DNA of 64,000 bases. Origin: Actinomyces sp. (GTDB lineage: Bacteria; Actinomycetota; Actinomycetes; Actinomycetales; Actinomycetaceae). The stretch's first letter is position 1, and every line of letters begins with the position of its first letter. The position numbers and the translations under genes are program-made. The stretch covers positions 1 to 64,000 of the forward strand of contig NZ_JARKVC010000015.1 of NCBI RefSeq assembly GCF_029851875.1. Reading direction: 5' to 3'. Shown piece by piece: positions 53,348 through 61,680 of the stretch. The notes under the pieces were generated by a model. The model ran no database searches and was not told the origin of the DNA. It was given only the letters and a program-made list of their open reading frames with translations.

Positions 53348-54160
53348 ATGAAAATCGTCGTCTGCATCAAGCACGTCCCCGACGTCCAGTCCGAGCGCCG
53401 CATGGAGGACGGACTCCTCGTGCGTGGCGAGGAGGACGTCCTCAACGAGCTTGACGAGAACGCCGTCGAGGCCGCCGTCGCCCTGGTCGAGGACCTGGGT
53501 GGGGAGGTGGTGGCCCTGACCATGGGGCCGCAGGACGCTGAGGACGGCCTGCGCCGCGCCCTGCAGATGGGAGCGGACTCCGGCGTGCTGGTGAGCGACG
53601 AGTCCCTGGCGGGCGCCGACGTCGTGGCCACCGCCCGCACGCTGGCCGCCGCGGTCGCACGCATCGGCGGGGTGGACCCGGCGGCGGCGCGTGAGGAGGG
53701 CCAGGCTGCTACCGGTGACGTCGACCTCGTCATCACGGGCATGGCCTCGCTGGACTCGATGACCTCGATGCTCCCCGGCGCTCTCGCCGCGGCCCTGGGC
53801 GTGCCGGCTCTCACCCTCGCCAGCGCCCTGGAGGCTACCGACGACGGCGAGGTGCTGGTCACGCGTGCCACGGGTACCCTGCGCGAGGTCCTGGCTGCGC
53901 CGACCCCGGCGCTGGTGTCGGTGACTGACCAGGCCAACGAGCCGCGCTACCCCAACTTCGCCGCCATGCGCGCGGCCAGGAAGAAGCCCGTGGACACCTG
54001 GGACCTGGCCGATCTGGGCCTGGAGGCAGGAGCCGGGCCTGCGATCGCCGTCGTCGGCTCCGAGGCCCGACCGGCTCGTGAGGCCGGCATCATCCGCACC
54101 GACGCCGGCGAGGCCGGGCGTGACCTGGCTGCCTGGCTGGTGGACAACAAGCTGGTGTGA
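53348..54160 (+). CDS. etfB: Electron transfer flavoprotein, beta subunit
   Basis: The 270-aa protein starts MKIVVCIKHVPDVQSERRM, typical of EtfB, and contains the adenosine-phosphate loop region (VALTMGPQDAEDGLRRALQMGAD) and DLVITGMASLDSMTSMLPGALAAALG (family signature). With EtfA it carries electrons from flavin dehydrogenases. No ribosome site is visible; CAACCT lies 7 nt before the ATG. etfA follows after 45 bp. No acyl-CoA dehydrogenase, fixCX or ETF dehydrogenase lies nearby, so its electron partner is unknown. Confidence 0.95.
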   Translation: MKIVVCIKHVPDVQSERRMEDGLLVRGEEDVLNELDENAVEAAVALVEDLGGEVVALTMGPQDAEDGLRRALQMGADSGVLVSDESLAGADVVATARTLAAAVARIGGVDPAAAREEGQAATGDVDLVITGMASLDSMTSMLPGALAAALGVPALTLASALEATDDGEVLVTRATGTLREVLAAPTPALVSVTDQANEPRYPNFAAMRAARKKPVDTWDLADLGLEAGAGPAIAVVGSEARPAREAGIIRTDAGEAGRDLAAWLVDNKLV

Positions 54161-54205
54161 GCCGGGCCCGCCCTGCCTGCCCGCACGCGAGAGACTGAAG
54201 AAGCG

Positions 54206-55264
54206 ATGACTGACATGCTCACTGACCCGATCCTCGTCCTGGTCGATCTCGAGACCCCTGCCGACGCCCCCGGCGGCCTGGGGGCCGCTCAGACCACTGA
54301 CGCCCGTCCCACCGGCCCTGCGCTCGACCTGCTTGCCGGCGCGCGGCACCTGACCAGCGGCGAGGTCGTCGCCCTCGTGCTGGGGACGGTGGGGGCCGAC
54401 GCCTCGGCCCTGCTGGCGGCCGCCGGTGCCACGCGCCTGCTCGCCGCCGAGCTGGAGGGCGCCGAGGCGCTGGCCGGGGTGGCGGCGGACGCCCTCGTGG
54501 CGGCCGTGCGTCGCGTGCACCCTGCTGCCGCCCTCGTGGTCTCGGACTACCGGGGCAAGGAGCTGGCGGGCCGCGCCGCCGTCGTGCTGGGCTCGGCTGC
54601 CACCTGTGACGTGGCCGAGGTCGAGGTGCGTGACGGTGCGCTGCACGCCTCCAAGCTCGTGCTGTCCGGCTCCTGGTCGACGACGACGCGCCTGGCTGCC
54701 GTCGGCGAGGCTGCCGTGGTCCTGGCCGTGCGGCCTGGTGCTTTCGCGGCTTCGGGTATCGAGGGCGGGGACCTGGAGGACGAGACGCGACCCGAGCCGC
54801 TGGCCGTGGAGGTGCTTGACCCCGCGATCAGCCCGCAGTCCCTGTCCGTGCGCCTGGTCTCGCGTGAGCAGGCCTCGCTCGCCTCCGGGCCGGACCTGGC
54901 TGAGGCGAGGACCGTGGTGGTCGGTGGCCGCGGTGTCGACGGCGACTTTGACCTCGTCCACTCGCTGGCGGACCCGCTGGGCGCAGCCGTGGGGGCGACG
55001 CGTGTGGCCTGTGACGAGGGGTGGGTCGAGCGCAGCGCCCAGGTCGGCCAGACCGGGCTGTCGATCGCCCCGCGCCTGTACATCGGCCTGGGTGTGTCTG
55101 GTGCCGTGCACCACACCAGCGGTATCCAGGGTGCGGGCACGATCGTGGCCGTGTGCGACGACGCTGAGGCGCCGATCTTCGAGATGGCGGACTACGGCGT
55201 CGTCGGTGACGTGCAGGAGGTCGTCCCGCAGCTGGTCGAGGAGCTGGCTCGGCTGCGCGGGTGA
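54206..55264 (+). CDS. etfA: Electron transfer flavoprotein, alpha subunit
   Basis: The 352-aa protein has a divergent N-terminal domain and the conserved FAD-binding C-terminal domain: VVGGRGVDGDFD, GATRVACDEGWVERSAQVGQTG, LYIGLGVSGAVHHTSGIQGAGTIVAV and PIFEMADYGVVGDV. The usual I-x-G-x-I-Q-H-L-x-G segment reads SGAVHHTSG, a conservative change. It follows etfB in one transcript. The iron box at 55343 lies just after it and controls the next gene. Confidence 0.95.
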   Translation: MTDMLTDPILVLVDLETPADAPGGLGAAQTTDARPTGPALDLLAGARHLTSGEVVALVLGTVGADASALLAAAGATRLLAAELEGAEALAGVAADALVAAVRRVHPAAALVVSDYRGKELAGRAAVVLGSAATCDVAEVEVRDGALHASKLVLSGSWSTTTRLAAVGEAAVVLAVRPGAFAASGIEGGDLEDETRPEPLAVEVLDPAISPQSLSVRLVSREQASLASGPDLAEARTVVVGGRGVDGDFDLVHSLADPLGAAVGATRVACDEGWVERSAQVGQTGLSIAPRLYIGLGVSGAVHHTSGIQGAGTIVAVCDDAEAPIFEMADYGVVGDVQEVVPQLVEELARLRG

Positions 55265-55342
55265 CGCGGGCCGGCCCGGCGGACGAGGAACGTGAGCGCT
55301 GAGCTCCGGGGGGCGGGGAGGGGCCTGGCGGGACCGCGAGTG

Positions 55343-55361
55343 CCAGGCTAGCCTTACCTCA
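55343..55361 (+). promoter_or_regulatory. DtxR/IdeR-like iron box
   Basis: CCAGGCTAGCCTTACCTCA matches 15 of 19 positions of TWAGGTWAGSCTWACCTWA, including the whole TAGCCTTACCT right half. It lies 28 bp before the GTG of the next gene, over a plausible promoter (CATACC at 55360-55365 as -10). Confidence 0.75.
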
Positions 55362-55388
55362 TACCTTAGTCGTCCCAGGAGCGCTCCC

Positions 55389-56294
55389 GTGACCTCTTCC
55401 GCCCAGCCGACGCAGCCGGACCGCCACGCCCGGCCGGCGCCCGAGCCCGCTGTCGCCTCCCGTCGCATGGCGCGCCGCCTGCTGTCCGGCGCCGGATGCG
55501 CCACCGTGACCGCCTACCGCTTGCCCCAGGCCGAGTCGCTCATCGCGCTGCACGCCCTGGACGCTGACGGACGGGTCCTCGTGGCCGCCCACCCGGGACC
55601 GGCGCACGCCCTGGCGCAGGTGGGGTGCGACGTCGTCACCGACGTCCGCCTGGACGTCACCCTGGAGGCGGCAGAGGCGGGCCTGCGCATCACGACGGCG
55701 AGCGCCCACCTGCTCGGCACCCTCACCTGGCTGGACGCCTCCCAGGCCTCTGAGGTGCTGGTGGGGCAGAGCGCTGGGTGCCACTGCCCGATCGCCGGTG
55801 AGGACCCGCGCTCCGCGCTGGCGTCGCTGTCCTGCGCGCCCGGCGGACGGCTCGGGGTCATCGAGACGGAGCGGGTCATGGTGCACGACGCCCTGGGGGT
55901 GTCCGGGCACACCGTGAGCGAGGTGCTGGCCCCTGGTGCCGGGGAGGGGCCGGCCCTGCTGTGGAGCGCCTTCGACGAGGTCAGCGCCCAGGAGGAGGTC
56001 GGCGACCTTGGTGACGTGGCGCTGGACGTCCTGTGCGGCGGCGTGCTGGAAGGCGTCGTTCCCGGTCTGGTGTGCTCCCACCGTCCGGCTCAGGGCCTGT
56101 GCTCCTCGCTGTGGGGGCGGGTGCTGTGCGTGGACGTCGCGCCGGACGCGGTGACGCTCATGCGGCTGGGCCGCAGCTGTGTGGACACGGTCCTCGTCCA
56201 GCTGCCGGCAGGTACCCAGCGGGCCTGTCAGGTGGCGCCGCTCCTGCGGCAGATGGTCCAGGACGCCCTGGTGGCCCAGCTGCTCGGTTCCTGA
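55389..56294 (+). CDS. Iron-regulated protein of unknown function, possibly split-barrel/DUF2470-like
   Basis: The 301-aa soluble protein has an Arg-rich helix then RRLLSGAGCATVTAYRL...LIALHALDADGRVLVAAHPG. This arrangement recalls the pyridoxamine-oxidase-like split barrel of HugZ and DUF2470 proteins that handle heme; the similarity is weak and by eye only. It contains several scattered cysteines (about 11). AGGAG precedes the GTG at 55389 by 7 nt. A DtxR-type box upstream suggests expression in iron starvation, which supports but does not prove a role in heme or iron use. It converges on the DUF1540 gene. Confidence 0.65.
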   Translation: MTSSAQPTQPDRHARPAPEPAVASRRMARRLLSGAGCATVTAYRLPQAESLIALHALDADGRVLVAAHPGPAHALAQVGCDVVTDVRLDVTLEAAEAGLRITTASAHLLGTLTWLDASQASEVLVGQSAGCHCPIAGEDPRSALASLSCAPGGRLGVIETERVMVHDALGVSGHTVSEVLAPGAGEGPALLWSAFDEVSAQEEVGDLGDVALDVLCGGVLEGVVPGLVCSHRPAQGLCSSLWGRVLCVDVAPDAVTLMRLGRSCVDTVLVQLPAGTQRACQVAPLLRQMVQDALVAQLLGS

Positions 56295-56299
56295 GAGGC

Positions 56300-56572
56300 T
56301 CAGCGGGCCTCGTAGGACAGGCAGGCGGCCTTGTCCTGGCTGATCGAGATCGCCTCGGCGGTGCACATGAGGTCGCTGTTGTGAACGCACTCCAGGCGCT
56401 GGCAGGCTCCGACGTGGGCCTGGGCGACGGGCAGCCCGCCGCGGGCGTCGAGGTTGATGAAGGTCGAGCAGGCGGCCTCGCCGTCGACGGTGATCGCGAA
56501 GGCGGTGCAGCCGTCGTGGTTGAAGGCGCAGGTGGTCGTGGCGCAGGACTTGATCGTGGTGACGGTCGACAT
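56300..56572 (-). CDS. DUF1540 double-domain small cysteine-rich protein
   Basis: The 90-aa protein contains two DUF1540 units: C-A-T-T-T-C-A-F-N-H-D-G-C-T-A-F-A-I with a following A-C-S-T-F, and C-Q-R-L-E-C-V-H-N-S-D-L-M-C-T-A-E-A-I with A-C-L-S-Y. That is eight regularly spaced cysteines, probably a metal-binding mini-domain in tandem. Function unknown. The ATG at 56572 is set by AAGGAGAGGAAC upstream; an in-frame extension to 56746 runs through the A/T-rich promoter. It ends 6 bp from the convergent iron-regulated gene. Confidence 0.85.
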   Translation of the reverse strand: MSTVTTIKSCATTTCAFNHDGCTAFAITVDGEAACSTFINLDARGGLPVAQAHVGACQRLECVHNSDLMCTAEAISISQDKAACLSYEAR

Positions 56573-56639
56573 AGCAGGTTCCTCTCCTTGTGGCCGTTGG
56601 CCGGTGCGGTTGTCGTCACCTGAGAGTGGCGCGGTGTCC

Positions 56640-56745
56640 GGCGGCGGGCAAGTAACGAAATTCGTGAGTGTCTTTAAGTCAAATAAAACATTGCAATGAC
56701 GCGCAAAAATGACCTTGATAACTAAGGTGACGGACCTTTTTCGCA
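56640..56745 (-). promoter_or_regulatory. A/T-rich control region of the DUF1540 gene
   Basis: A sharp drop in G/C content, unique in the last 10 kb. It contains CATTGCAATG (perfect 10-bp palindrome near 56692), a minus-strand TTGACT near 56675, and ACCTT/AAGGT arms 7 bp apart (56712-56728). Candidate promoter and operator elements; regulator unknown. Confidence 0.45.
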
Positions 56746-56846
56746 AAACCGGATGCCGGTTCTTGCGTGTGCTCGGTATGTCGTAATGAGATGAGCCGAG
56801 CCTTGTTGAGGGGAGCCTGTCCTGAAGGAGGAAGGCGGCACGGTCC

Positions 56847-57860
56847 TCAGGAGGGGGACGGTGAGGAGCATCCGCAGGACTCCCCGATGTCCAGCTCCAT
56901 GGGGAAGAGCGTCAGCGTGGCCTCACGCTGCGGCTGGGTGACGGCGTCGACGGCGGCCGCGGCCATGGCCTCGAAGGGCTGGGTCAGGGTGGTCAGCCGC
57001 GGGGTGCTCATGAGGACTGACTCGGTGCCGTCGGTGGACACCAGGGCCGTGTCCCGGGGCGTGCTCATGCCACGCTCCCACAGCGCTCGCAGGGCTCCCA
57101 GGGCCAGCAGGTCAGAGCCGGCGAGCACCGCCGTCGGCGGCGTGGGGGCGTCCAGGAGCCGGAGCATGGCGCGGTAGCCGGCGACCCGGCTCCACTTGCT
57201 GGTCTCGATGAGGACCTGGGGCAGGCCGTGCTCGGCCAGCGCGGCCCTCCAGCCCTGGACCCGGCCGTTGAGGTCCCAGGGGTCGAGCGGCGCCATGAGC
57301 AGGGCAACGTCGGTGTGTCCGTGACCGATGAGGTGGCAGACCGCTCGTCGGGCGCCGTCCTCAAGGTCGGCCCCGATCGTGTGGTGGCTGGCTGAGGGGG
57401 CGGCGCACAGCAGCGCGGTGGGCAGGTGCCGCGTGAGGTGGTCGTAAGCCTGTGGCGCCTTGGTGGGGCAGATGATGAGCCCGTCCACGCCGCGGTCGAT
57501 GAGCGCGGTGACGAGCTCCTCCTCGCGCCGGGGCGAGGCGTCGGTGGTCATGAGGAGGGTGCCGTACCCCGCCTGCTCGGCTGCGGCCGCCACGTGCTCG
57601 ACCAGCTCGGCGTGATAGGGGTTGCGCGCTCCGGGCACGTATACGCCCAGCAGCCGAGAGGCTCCTGAGCGCAGGGCCCGTGCTGAGGCGTTGGGGCTGT
57701 AGCCGAGCGCCTGGATCGCTGCCTCCACGCGCTCGCGGGTCTCAGGGGAGACCGGGCGGGGGCCGTTGTTGACCACGTAGGAGACGACGGCGGTGCTCAC
57801 GCCGGCCGCGCGGGCGACGTCGGCCTGGGTCGGTGAGGCGGGGCGGTGGTCCGTGGTCAT
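56847..57860 (-). CDS. LacI-family repressor of the alpha-galactosidase gene
   Basis: The 337-aa protein has the LacI helix-turn-helix at residues 11-37 (TQADVARAAGVSTAVVSYVVNN), hinge (ALRSGASRLLGVYVPGARNPYHAELV) and sugar-binding domain. It ends in a Cys-containing tail (ESCGCSSPSPS). The ATG at 57860 has GAGGAAC 9 nt upstream; the frame extends to 58055 without conservation. It diverges from the alpha-galactosidase gene and the intergenic region holds a near-perfect LacI operator (57954-57967). Galactose or an alpha-galactoside is the likely inducer (inference). Confidence 0.9.
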   Translation of the reverse strand: MTTDHRPASPTQADVARAAGVSTAVVSYVVNNGPRPVSPETRERVEAAIQALGYSPNASARALRSGASRLLGVYVPGARNPYHAELVEHVAAAAEQAGYGTLLMTTDASPRREEELVTALIDRGVDGLIICPTKAPQAYDHLTRHLPTALLCAAPSASHHTIGADLEDGARRAVCHLIGHGHTDVALLMAPLDPWDLNGRVQGWRAALAEHGLPQVLIETSKWSRVAGYRAMLRLLDAPTPPTAVLAGSDLLALGALRALWERGMSTPRDTALVSTDGTESVLMSTPRLTTLTQPFEAMAAAAVDAVTQPQREATLTLFPMELDIGESCGCSSPSPS

Positions 57861-57953
57861 CCTCGTGGTTCCTCGGAGGTGGTGGCGGGTGCGGGCAGCC
57901 TGGCTGGGACGGTGGAGGCGCAGGCCCGCGGCTACGGGGTTTCCGCGACGCAT

Positions 57954-57967
57954 TCTATGCGTATAGA
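57954..57967. promoter_or_regulatory. LacI-type operator between repressor and alpha-galactosidase
   Basis: TCTATGCGTATAGA is symmetric about a central CG at 12 of 14 bases (one mismatched pair), the standard form of LacI-family operators. It sits in the divergent region, 94 bp from the repressor start and 91 bp from the alpha-galactosidase start, so it can control both. Confidence 0.85.
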
Positions 57968-58057
57968 GTTCGGGGTGCGACCGGGAGAGGTCGCCGCCGG
58001 CGGCGTCGAGGCGGACGGCCGCTCTTGGATGAGGGCTCACTAGGACAAGGACCACGC

Positions 58058-60244
58058 ATGAAGCTGACTCGTACCGTGCACCTGCGCCATGACGGCACCT
58101 CGCTCGTGCTGGCCACCGACCCCTCGGGCCTGCCCACGGTTCCCTACTGGGGCGGCGACCTCGGCCCGCTGGATGAGGAGGGGCTGGCCGCGCTGCTGGA
58201 GGTGACCACCCCGATGAAGGTGGGCAACGATCCTGACCTCGTCACGGCGCCGAGCATCCTGCCTGCGGCCTGGACCGGCTGGTCGGGGCGGCCGGGGCTG
58301 GTCGGGCACCGCGCGGACGGCACCGCGTGGTCCCCGCGCCTGGTGGTGACCAGGGTGGTGGCTCGCGGCGCTGAGGGCGGCGAGGAGGAGGTCGAGGAAG
58401 GGGCTGCTCGAACCCTGGAGGGAGGCGGTCTCGTCATCGAGATGGCGGACGCCGGTGCCGGGCTGTCCCTCTCCGTTGAGCTGGGCGTGGCGCCTGGTGG
58501 CAGCGTCCAGGTGCGGGCCACGCTGACCAACGAGGGCGAGGGGGGCTACGCGCTGGAGGAGCTGAGCCTGGCGCTGCCGGTGCCCCTGGAGCACGATGAG
58601 GTGCTCGACCTCACCGGCCGGTGGGGGCGTGAGCGCAGTCCTCAGCGCCACCGCGCCACCTTCGGCACCTACCTGCGCGAGGGACGTCACGGCCGCACCG
58701 GATTTGACGCCACCGGCGTCCTGGTGTGCGGTCAGGAAGGCTTCAGCTTCCGAGGAGGCGAGCTGCGCGGGCTGCACGTGGCCTGCCCCGCCAACCACCG
58801 CACCTACCTTGACCGCCTGCCTGAGGGCTACCAGGTCCTCGGGGGCGGCGAGCTGCTCATGCCCGGTGAGGTCAGCCTCGCGCGCGGCGAGTCCTACACC
58901 GGCCCGTGGCTGCACTTCGTCCACGGCACCGGCCTGGATGAGGCGGCCCAGCGCCTGCACGCCTGGCAGCGCAGCCTGGACACCTCGCCGTCGCCCGAGC
59001 GCCCGGTGACCCTCAACGTGTGGGAGGCCGTCTACTTCGACCACTCCCTGCCCACCCTCCTGCGCCTGGCGGATCTTGCTGCACAGGTCGGTATCGAGCG
59101 CTACGTGCTCGACGACGGCTGGTTCGGCTCCCGGCGCGACGACACCTCCGGCCTGGGTGACTGGGTGGTCTCCGAGGAGGTGTGGCCCGACGGCCTGGGG
59201 CCGCTGGTGGACCACGTCACCGGCCTCGGGATGCAGTTCGGGCTCTGGTTCGAGCCGGAGATGGTCAACCTCGACTCTGACGTCGCCCGGGCCCACCCTG
59301 AGTGGATCATGGCGGCGGGCGAGGAGCTGCCGCTGAGCTGGCGCCACCAGCACGTCCTCAACCTGGCGGTCCCCGAGGCCTGGGAGCACGTGCGCTCGCA
59401 GATGGACGCGCTGCTGAGCGCCTACCCGATCTCCTACATCAAGTGGGACCACAACCGTGACGTCTTCGACGGCGGGGACCGCACGCGCGGTGGGCGCGCC
59501 AGCGTCTCGGCACAGACCCGGGCGGCGCTGGCGCTCATGGACCGTCTGCGCGCCGACCACCCAGGGCTGGAGATCGAGTCCTGCTCCTCGGGCGGGGCGC
59601 GGGTCGACCTGGAGATGGTGCGCCACACCCAGCGCTTCTGGGTCTCGGACGACATCGACCCGCACGAGCGCCAGTCGATCGTGCGCTGGACCCAGCAGCT
59701 CATCGCCCCGGAGCGCCTGGGGACCCACGTGGCCTCTCACCGCTCGCACACCACCGGCCGCCAGCACGACGTGAGCTTCCGTGCCTGCACCGCCCTGTGG
59801 GGGCACATGGGGGCCGAGTGGGACCTGACGAGCGTGAGCCAGGACGAGCTCGACGTCCTGGCGCTGTGGATCGACTACTACAAGAAGCACCGCCGCACCC
59901 TGCTGACCGGCAAGGTCTACCGCGACGAGGTCGGGGACGCCAGCATGTGGCTGCACGGCGTGGTCGCGCAGGACGGCTCGGAGGGTGTCTATGAGGTGGC
60001 CTGCCTGGAGCGCAGCCCGCTGGCGCACCAGGGGGCGATCCGCCTGCCGGGCCTGGACGGTCGGTCGCGCTACCGCGTGCGTCCGCGTGTGCTGGGGCAG
60101 GAGCCGAGCGGCCTGGTGGCCCCGCCGTGGTTCAACGACGGCGATGGCGTGGTGGTCAACGGAGCCGTCGCAGGGAGCGTGGGCCTGGTGGCGCCGGTTC
60201 TCAACCCTGACCAGGCGCTGCTCATCGAGGTCGAGCGGGTCTGA
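58058..60244 (+). CDS. Alpha-galactosidase (GH36)
   Basis: The 728-aa cytoplasmic enzyme hydrolyses terminal alpha-1,6-galactosides (melibiose, raffinose). It has the N-terminal beta-supersandwich domain, the barrel with LDDGWFGSRRDDTSGLGDWV, nucleophile Asp in SYIKWDHNRD and acid/base Asp in FWVSDDIDPHERQSIVRW, and C-S-S-G-G-A-R in between, all GH36 signatures. Length is typical for the roughly 730-residue bacterial group. AAGGA lies 9 nt before the ATG at 58058; an in-frame extension to 57833 would cross the operator. Divergent LacI repressor. Confidence 0.95.
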   Translation: MKLTRTVHLRHDGTSLVLATDPSGLPTVPYWGGDLGPLDEEGLAALLEVTTPMKVGNDPDLVTAPSILPAAWTGWSGRPGLVGHRADGTAWSPRLVVTRVVARGAEGGEEEVEEGAARTLEGGGLVIEMADAGAGLSLSVELGVAPGGSVQVRATLTNEGEGGYALEELSLALPVPLEHDEVLDLTGRWGRERSPQRHRATFGTYLREGRHGRTGFDATGVLVCGQEGFSFRGGELRGLHVACPANHRTYLDRLPEGYQVLGGGELLMPGEVSLARGESYTGPWLHFVHGTGLDEAAQRLHAWQRSLDTSPSPERPVTLNVWEAVYFDHSLPTLLRLADLAAQVGIERYVLDDGWFGSRRDDTSGLGDWVVSEEVWPDGLGPLVDHVTGLGMQFGLWFEPEMVNLDSDVARAHPEWIMAAGEELPLSWRHQHVLNLAVPEAWEHVRSQMDALLSAYPISYIKWDHNRDVFDGGDRTRGGRASVSAQTRAALALMDRLRADHPGLEIESCSSGGARVDLEMVRHTQRFWVSDDIDPHERQSIVRWTQQLIAPERLGTHVASHRSHTTGRQHDVSFRACTALWGHMGAEWDLTSVSQDELDVLALWIDYYKKHRRTLLTGKVYRDEVGDASMWLHGVVAQDGSEGVYEVACLERSPLAHQGAIRLPGLDGRSRYRVRPRVLGQEPSGLVAPPWFNDGDGVVVNGAVAGSVGLVAPVLNPDQALLIEVERV

Positions 60245-60430
60245 CGCCTTGGCCGTGACCTGGACCTGCCTCCGCCACGTACCAGGACTGGCCTAGGCCG
60301 GCCGCGCTGCTTCCCTCTGTCGGCGGCTCGGTGTGAGTCCCCTGGAAACTGCGTTTTCCGGCGGCTCCGCACCGGGCCGCAGGTCTGTCTGCCTTGGGGG
60401 AGAGGTTGACGAGGACAGCCAATTGTGTCA

Positions 60431-60452
60431 CTGTATTAATGCACTAATACAG
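60431..60452. promoter_or_regulatory. YtrA-type operator overlapping the GntR-ABC promoter
   Basis: CTGTATTA and TAATACAG are perfect 8-bp inverted arms around a 6-bp spacer. Together with TTGTGT (60423-60428), the right arm's TAATAC (60445-60450) makes a promoter with a 16-bp spacer, so the site covers the -10. Typical autoregulation site for YtrA-family GntR proteins. Confidence 0.85.
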
Positions 60453-60472
60453 ATGGGAGGTGGGGGAGCCCG

Positions 60473-60853
60473 ATGCAGATTGACGACTCTCGCCCGATCT
60501 GGGTCCAGCTCGTCGCCGAGCTCCGCCTGAGGATCGTCTCGGGCCGGTGGGCGCCGGGAAGCAGGATCCCCAGCGTGCGCGAGCTGGCCTCAAGCGCCGG
60601 GGTCAACCCCAACACGGTCCAGCGTGCGCTCGCCGAGCTCGACCGCACGGGGCTCACCGCGGCCGAGCGCACCGCCGGACGCTTCGTCACCGCCGACGCC
60701 GCCGTCCTGGAGGCCGTGCGCGCCGAGCTGGCCACCGAGGCCACCGACGCCTACCTCGCCTCGCTTAGCGGGCTGGGTCTCAGCCTGGACGAGGTCACCC
60801 ACCTGCTTGCGGCGCGCTGGCACGTCCGCGACACCGAAGGAGAACACTCATGA
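60473..60853 (+). CDS. YtrA-type GntR regulator of an ABC operon
   Basis: The 126-aa protein has a GntR winged helix (PIWVQLVAELRLRIVSGRWAPGSRIPSVRELASSAGVNPNTV) and a short helical C-terminus, as in the YtrA subfamily. GGGAG precedes the ATG by about 9 nt. It overlaps the ATPase gene by 4 bp (ATGA). A palindromic operator overlaps its own promoter, so it should repress the operon until an inducer, often an antibiotic or envelope stress signal in this subfamily, is present. Confidence 0.93.
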   Translation: MQIDDSRPIWVQLVAELRLRIVSGRWAPGSRIPSVRELASSAGVNPNTVQRALAELDRTGLTAAERTAGRFVTADAAVLEAVRAELATEATDAYLASLSGLGLSLDEVTHLLAARWHVRDTEGEHS

Positions 60854-61680
60854 GCCCGATCGACCCACGTCTGACAGACCCCCGAGGTGAGGGCGCGCCG
60901 TCGTCCCCTGCTGGCGGGGAGCGGACGGCGCCGCCTGCCACCCAGCCGCTCAGCCTCACCATCCCGCCGGTTCCTGGCAGCCGGGGCGAGGCGGCCGTCG
61001 TCGTGAAGCACCTGACCAGACGCTTCGGGAGCCTCACGGCGCTGGAGGACCTCAGCCTCACCCTGCCGGCGGGCCGCGTCACCGGCCTCATGGGCTCCAA
61101 CGGCTCGGGCAAGACCACCTTGCTCAAGATCCTGGCCGGCGTGCTCTCTGACTACGACGGCGAGGTCAGCGTCGCCGGCTACGCGCCGGGACCGGCCTCC
61201 AAGGCTCGGGTCTCCTTCCTCCCCGACGCCGCCTTCCTGGCGCAGTCACTGACCGCGCCGGCGGCCATCGAGCAGTTTGCCCGGCTCTTCGCTGACTTTG
61301 ACGCCGCCAAGGCGCGCAGCCTCGTCCAGCGCTTCACGCTGCCCGAGGACCGCACGCTCAAGGAGCTGAGCAAGGGCATGGGCGAGAAGCTGCGGATCGC
61401 CCTGACCATGTCCCGCCGTGCCCAGGTCTACCTCCTTGACGAACCCATCTCCGGCGTCGATCCCGCCGCCCGTGAGGTCCTGCTTGACGGCATCCTGACC
61501 GACTTTGACCCTGAGGCCCTCCTGCTCATCTCCACCCACCTCATCGCTGACCTCGAGCCCGTCGTGGACTCGGCCGTCTTCCTGCGGGACGGCCGGCTCC
61601 TGCTGGCTGGTGACGCTGACGACCTGCGTGAGGCTCACGGCATGGGCCTGGACGCGCTGTTCCGGAAGGAGTACCGCTGA
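60850..61680 (+). CDS. ABC transporter ATP-binding protein
   Basis: The 276-aa ATPase has a 45-residue Pro-rich N-terminal extension, Walker A GSNGSGKTT, a degenerate signature LSKGMGEKLRIALTMSR, Walker B VYLLDEPISGVD and switch His LISTHLIAD. It belongs to the CcmA/YtrB class of drug or envelope-related ABC systems. It overlaps the regulator by 4 bp and the permease by 1 bp, giving a YtrABC-like three-gene operon. Confidence 0.92.
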   Translation: MSPIDPRLTDPRGEGAPSSPAGGERTAPPATQPLSLTIPPVPGSRGEAAVVVKHLTRRFGSLTALEDLSLTLPAGRVTGLMGSNGSGKTTLLKILAGVLSDYDGEVSVAGYAPGPASKARVSFLPDAAFLAQSLTAPAAIEQFARLFADFDAAKARSLVQRFTLPEDRTLKELSKGMGEKLRIALTMSRRAQVYLLDEPISGVDPAAREVLLDGILTDFDPEALLLISTHLIADLEPVVDSAVFLRDGRLLLAGDADDLREAHGMGLDALFRKEYR

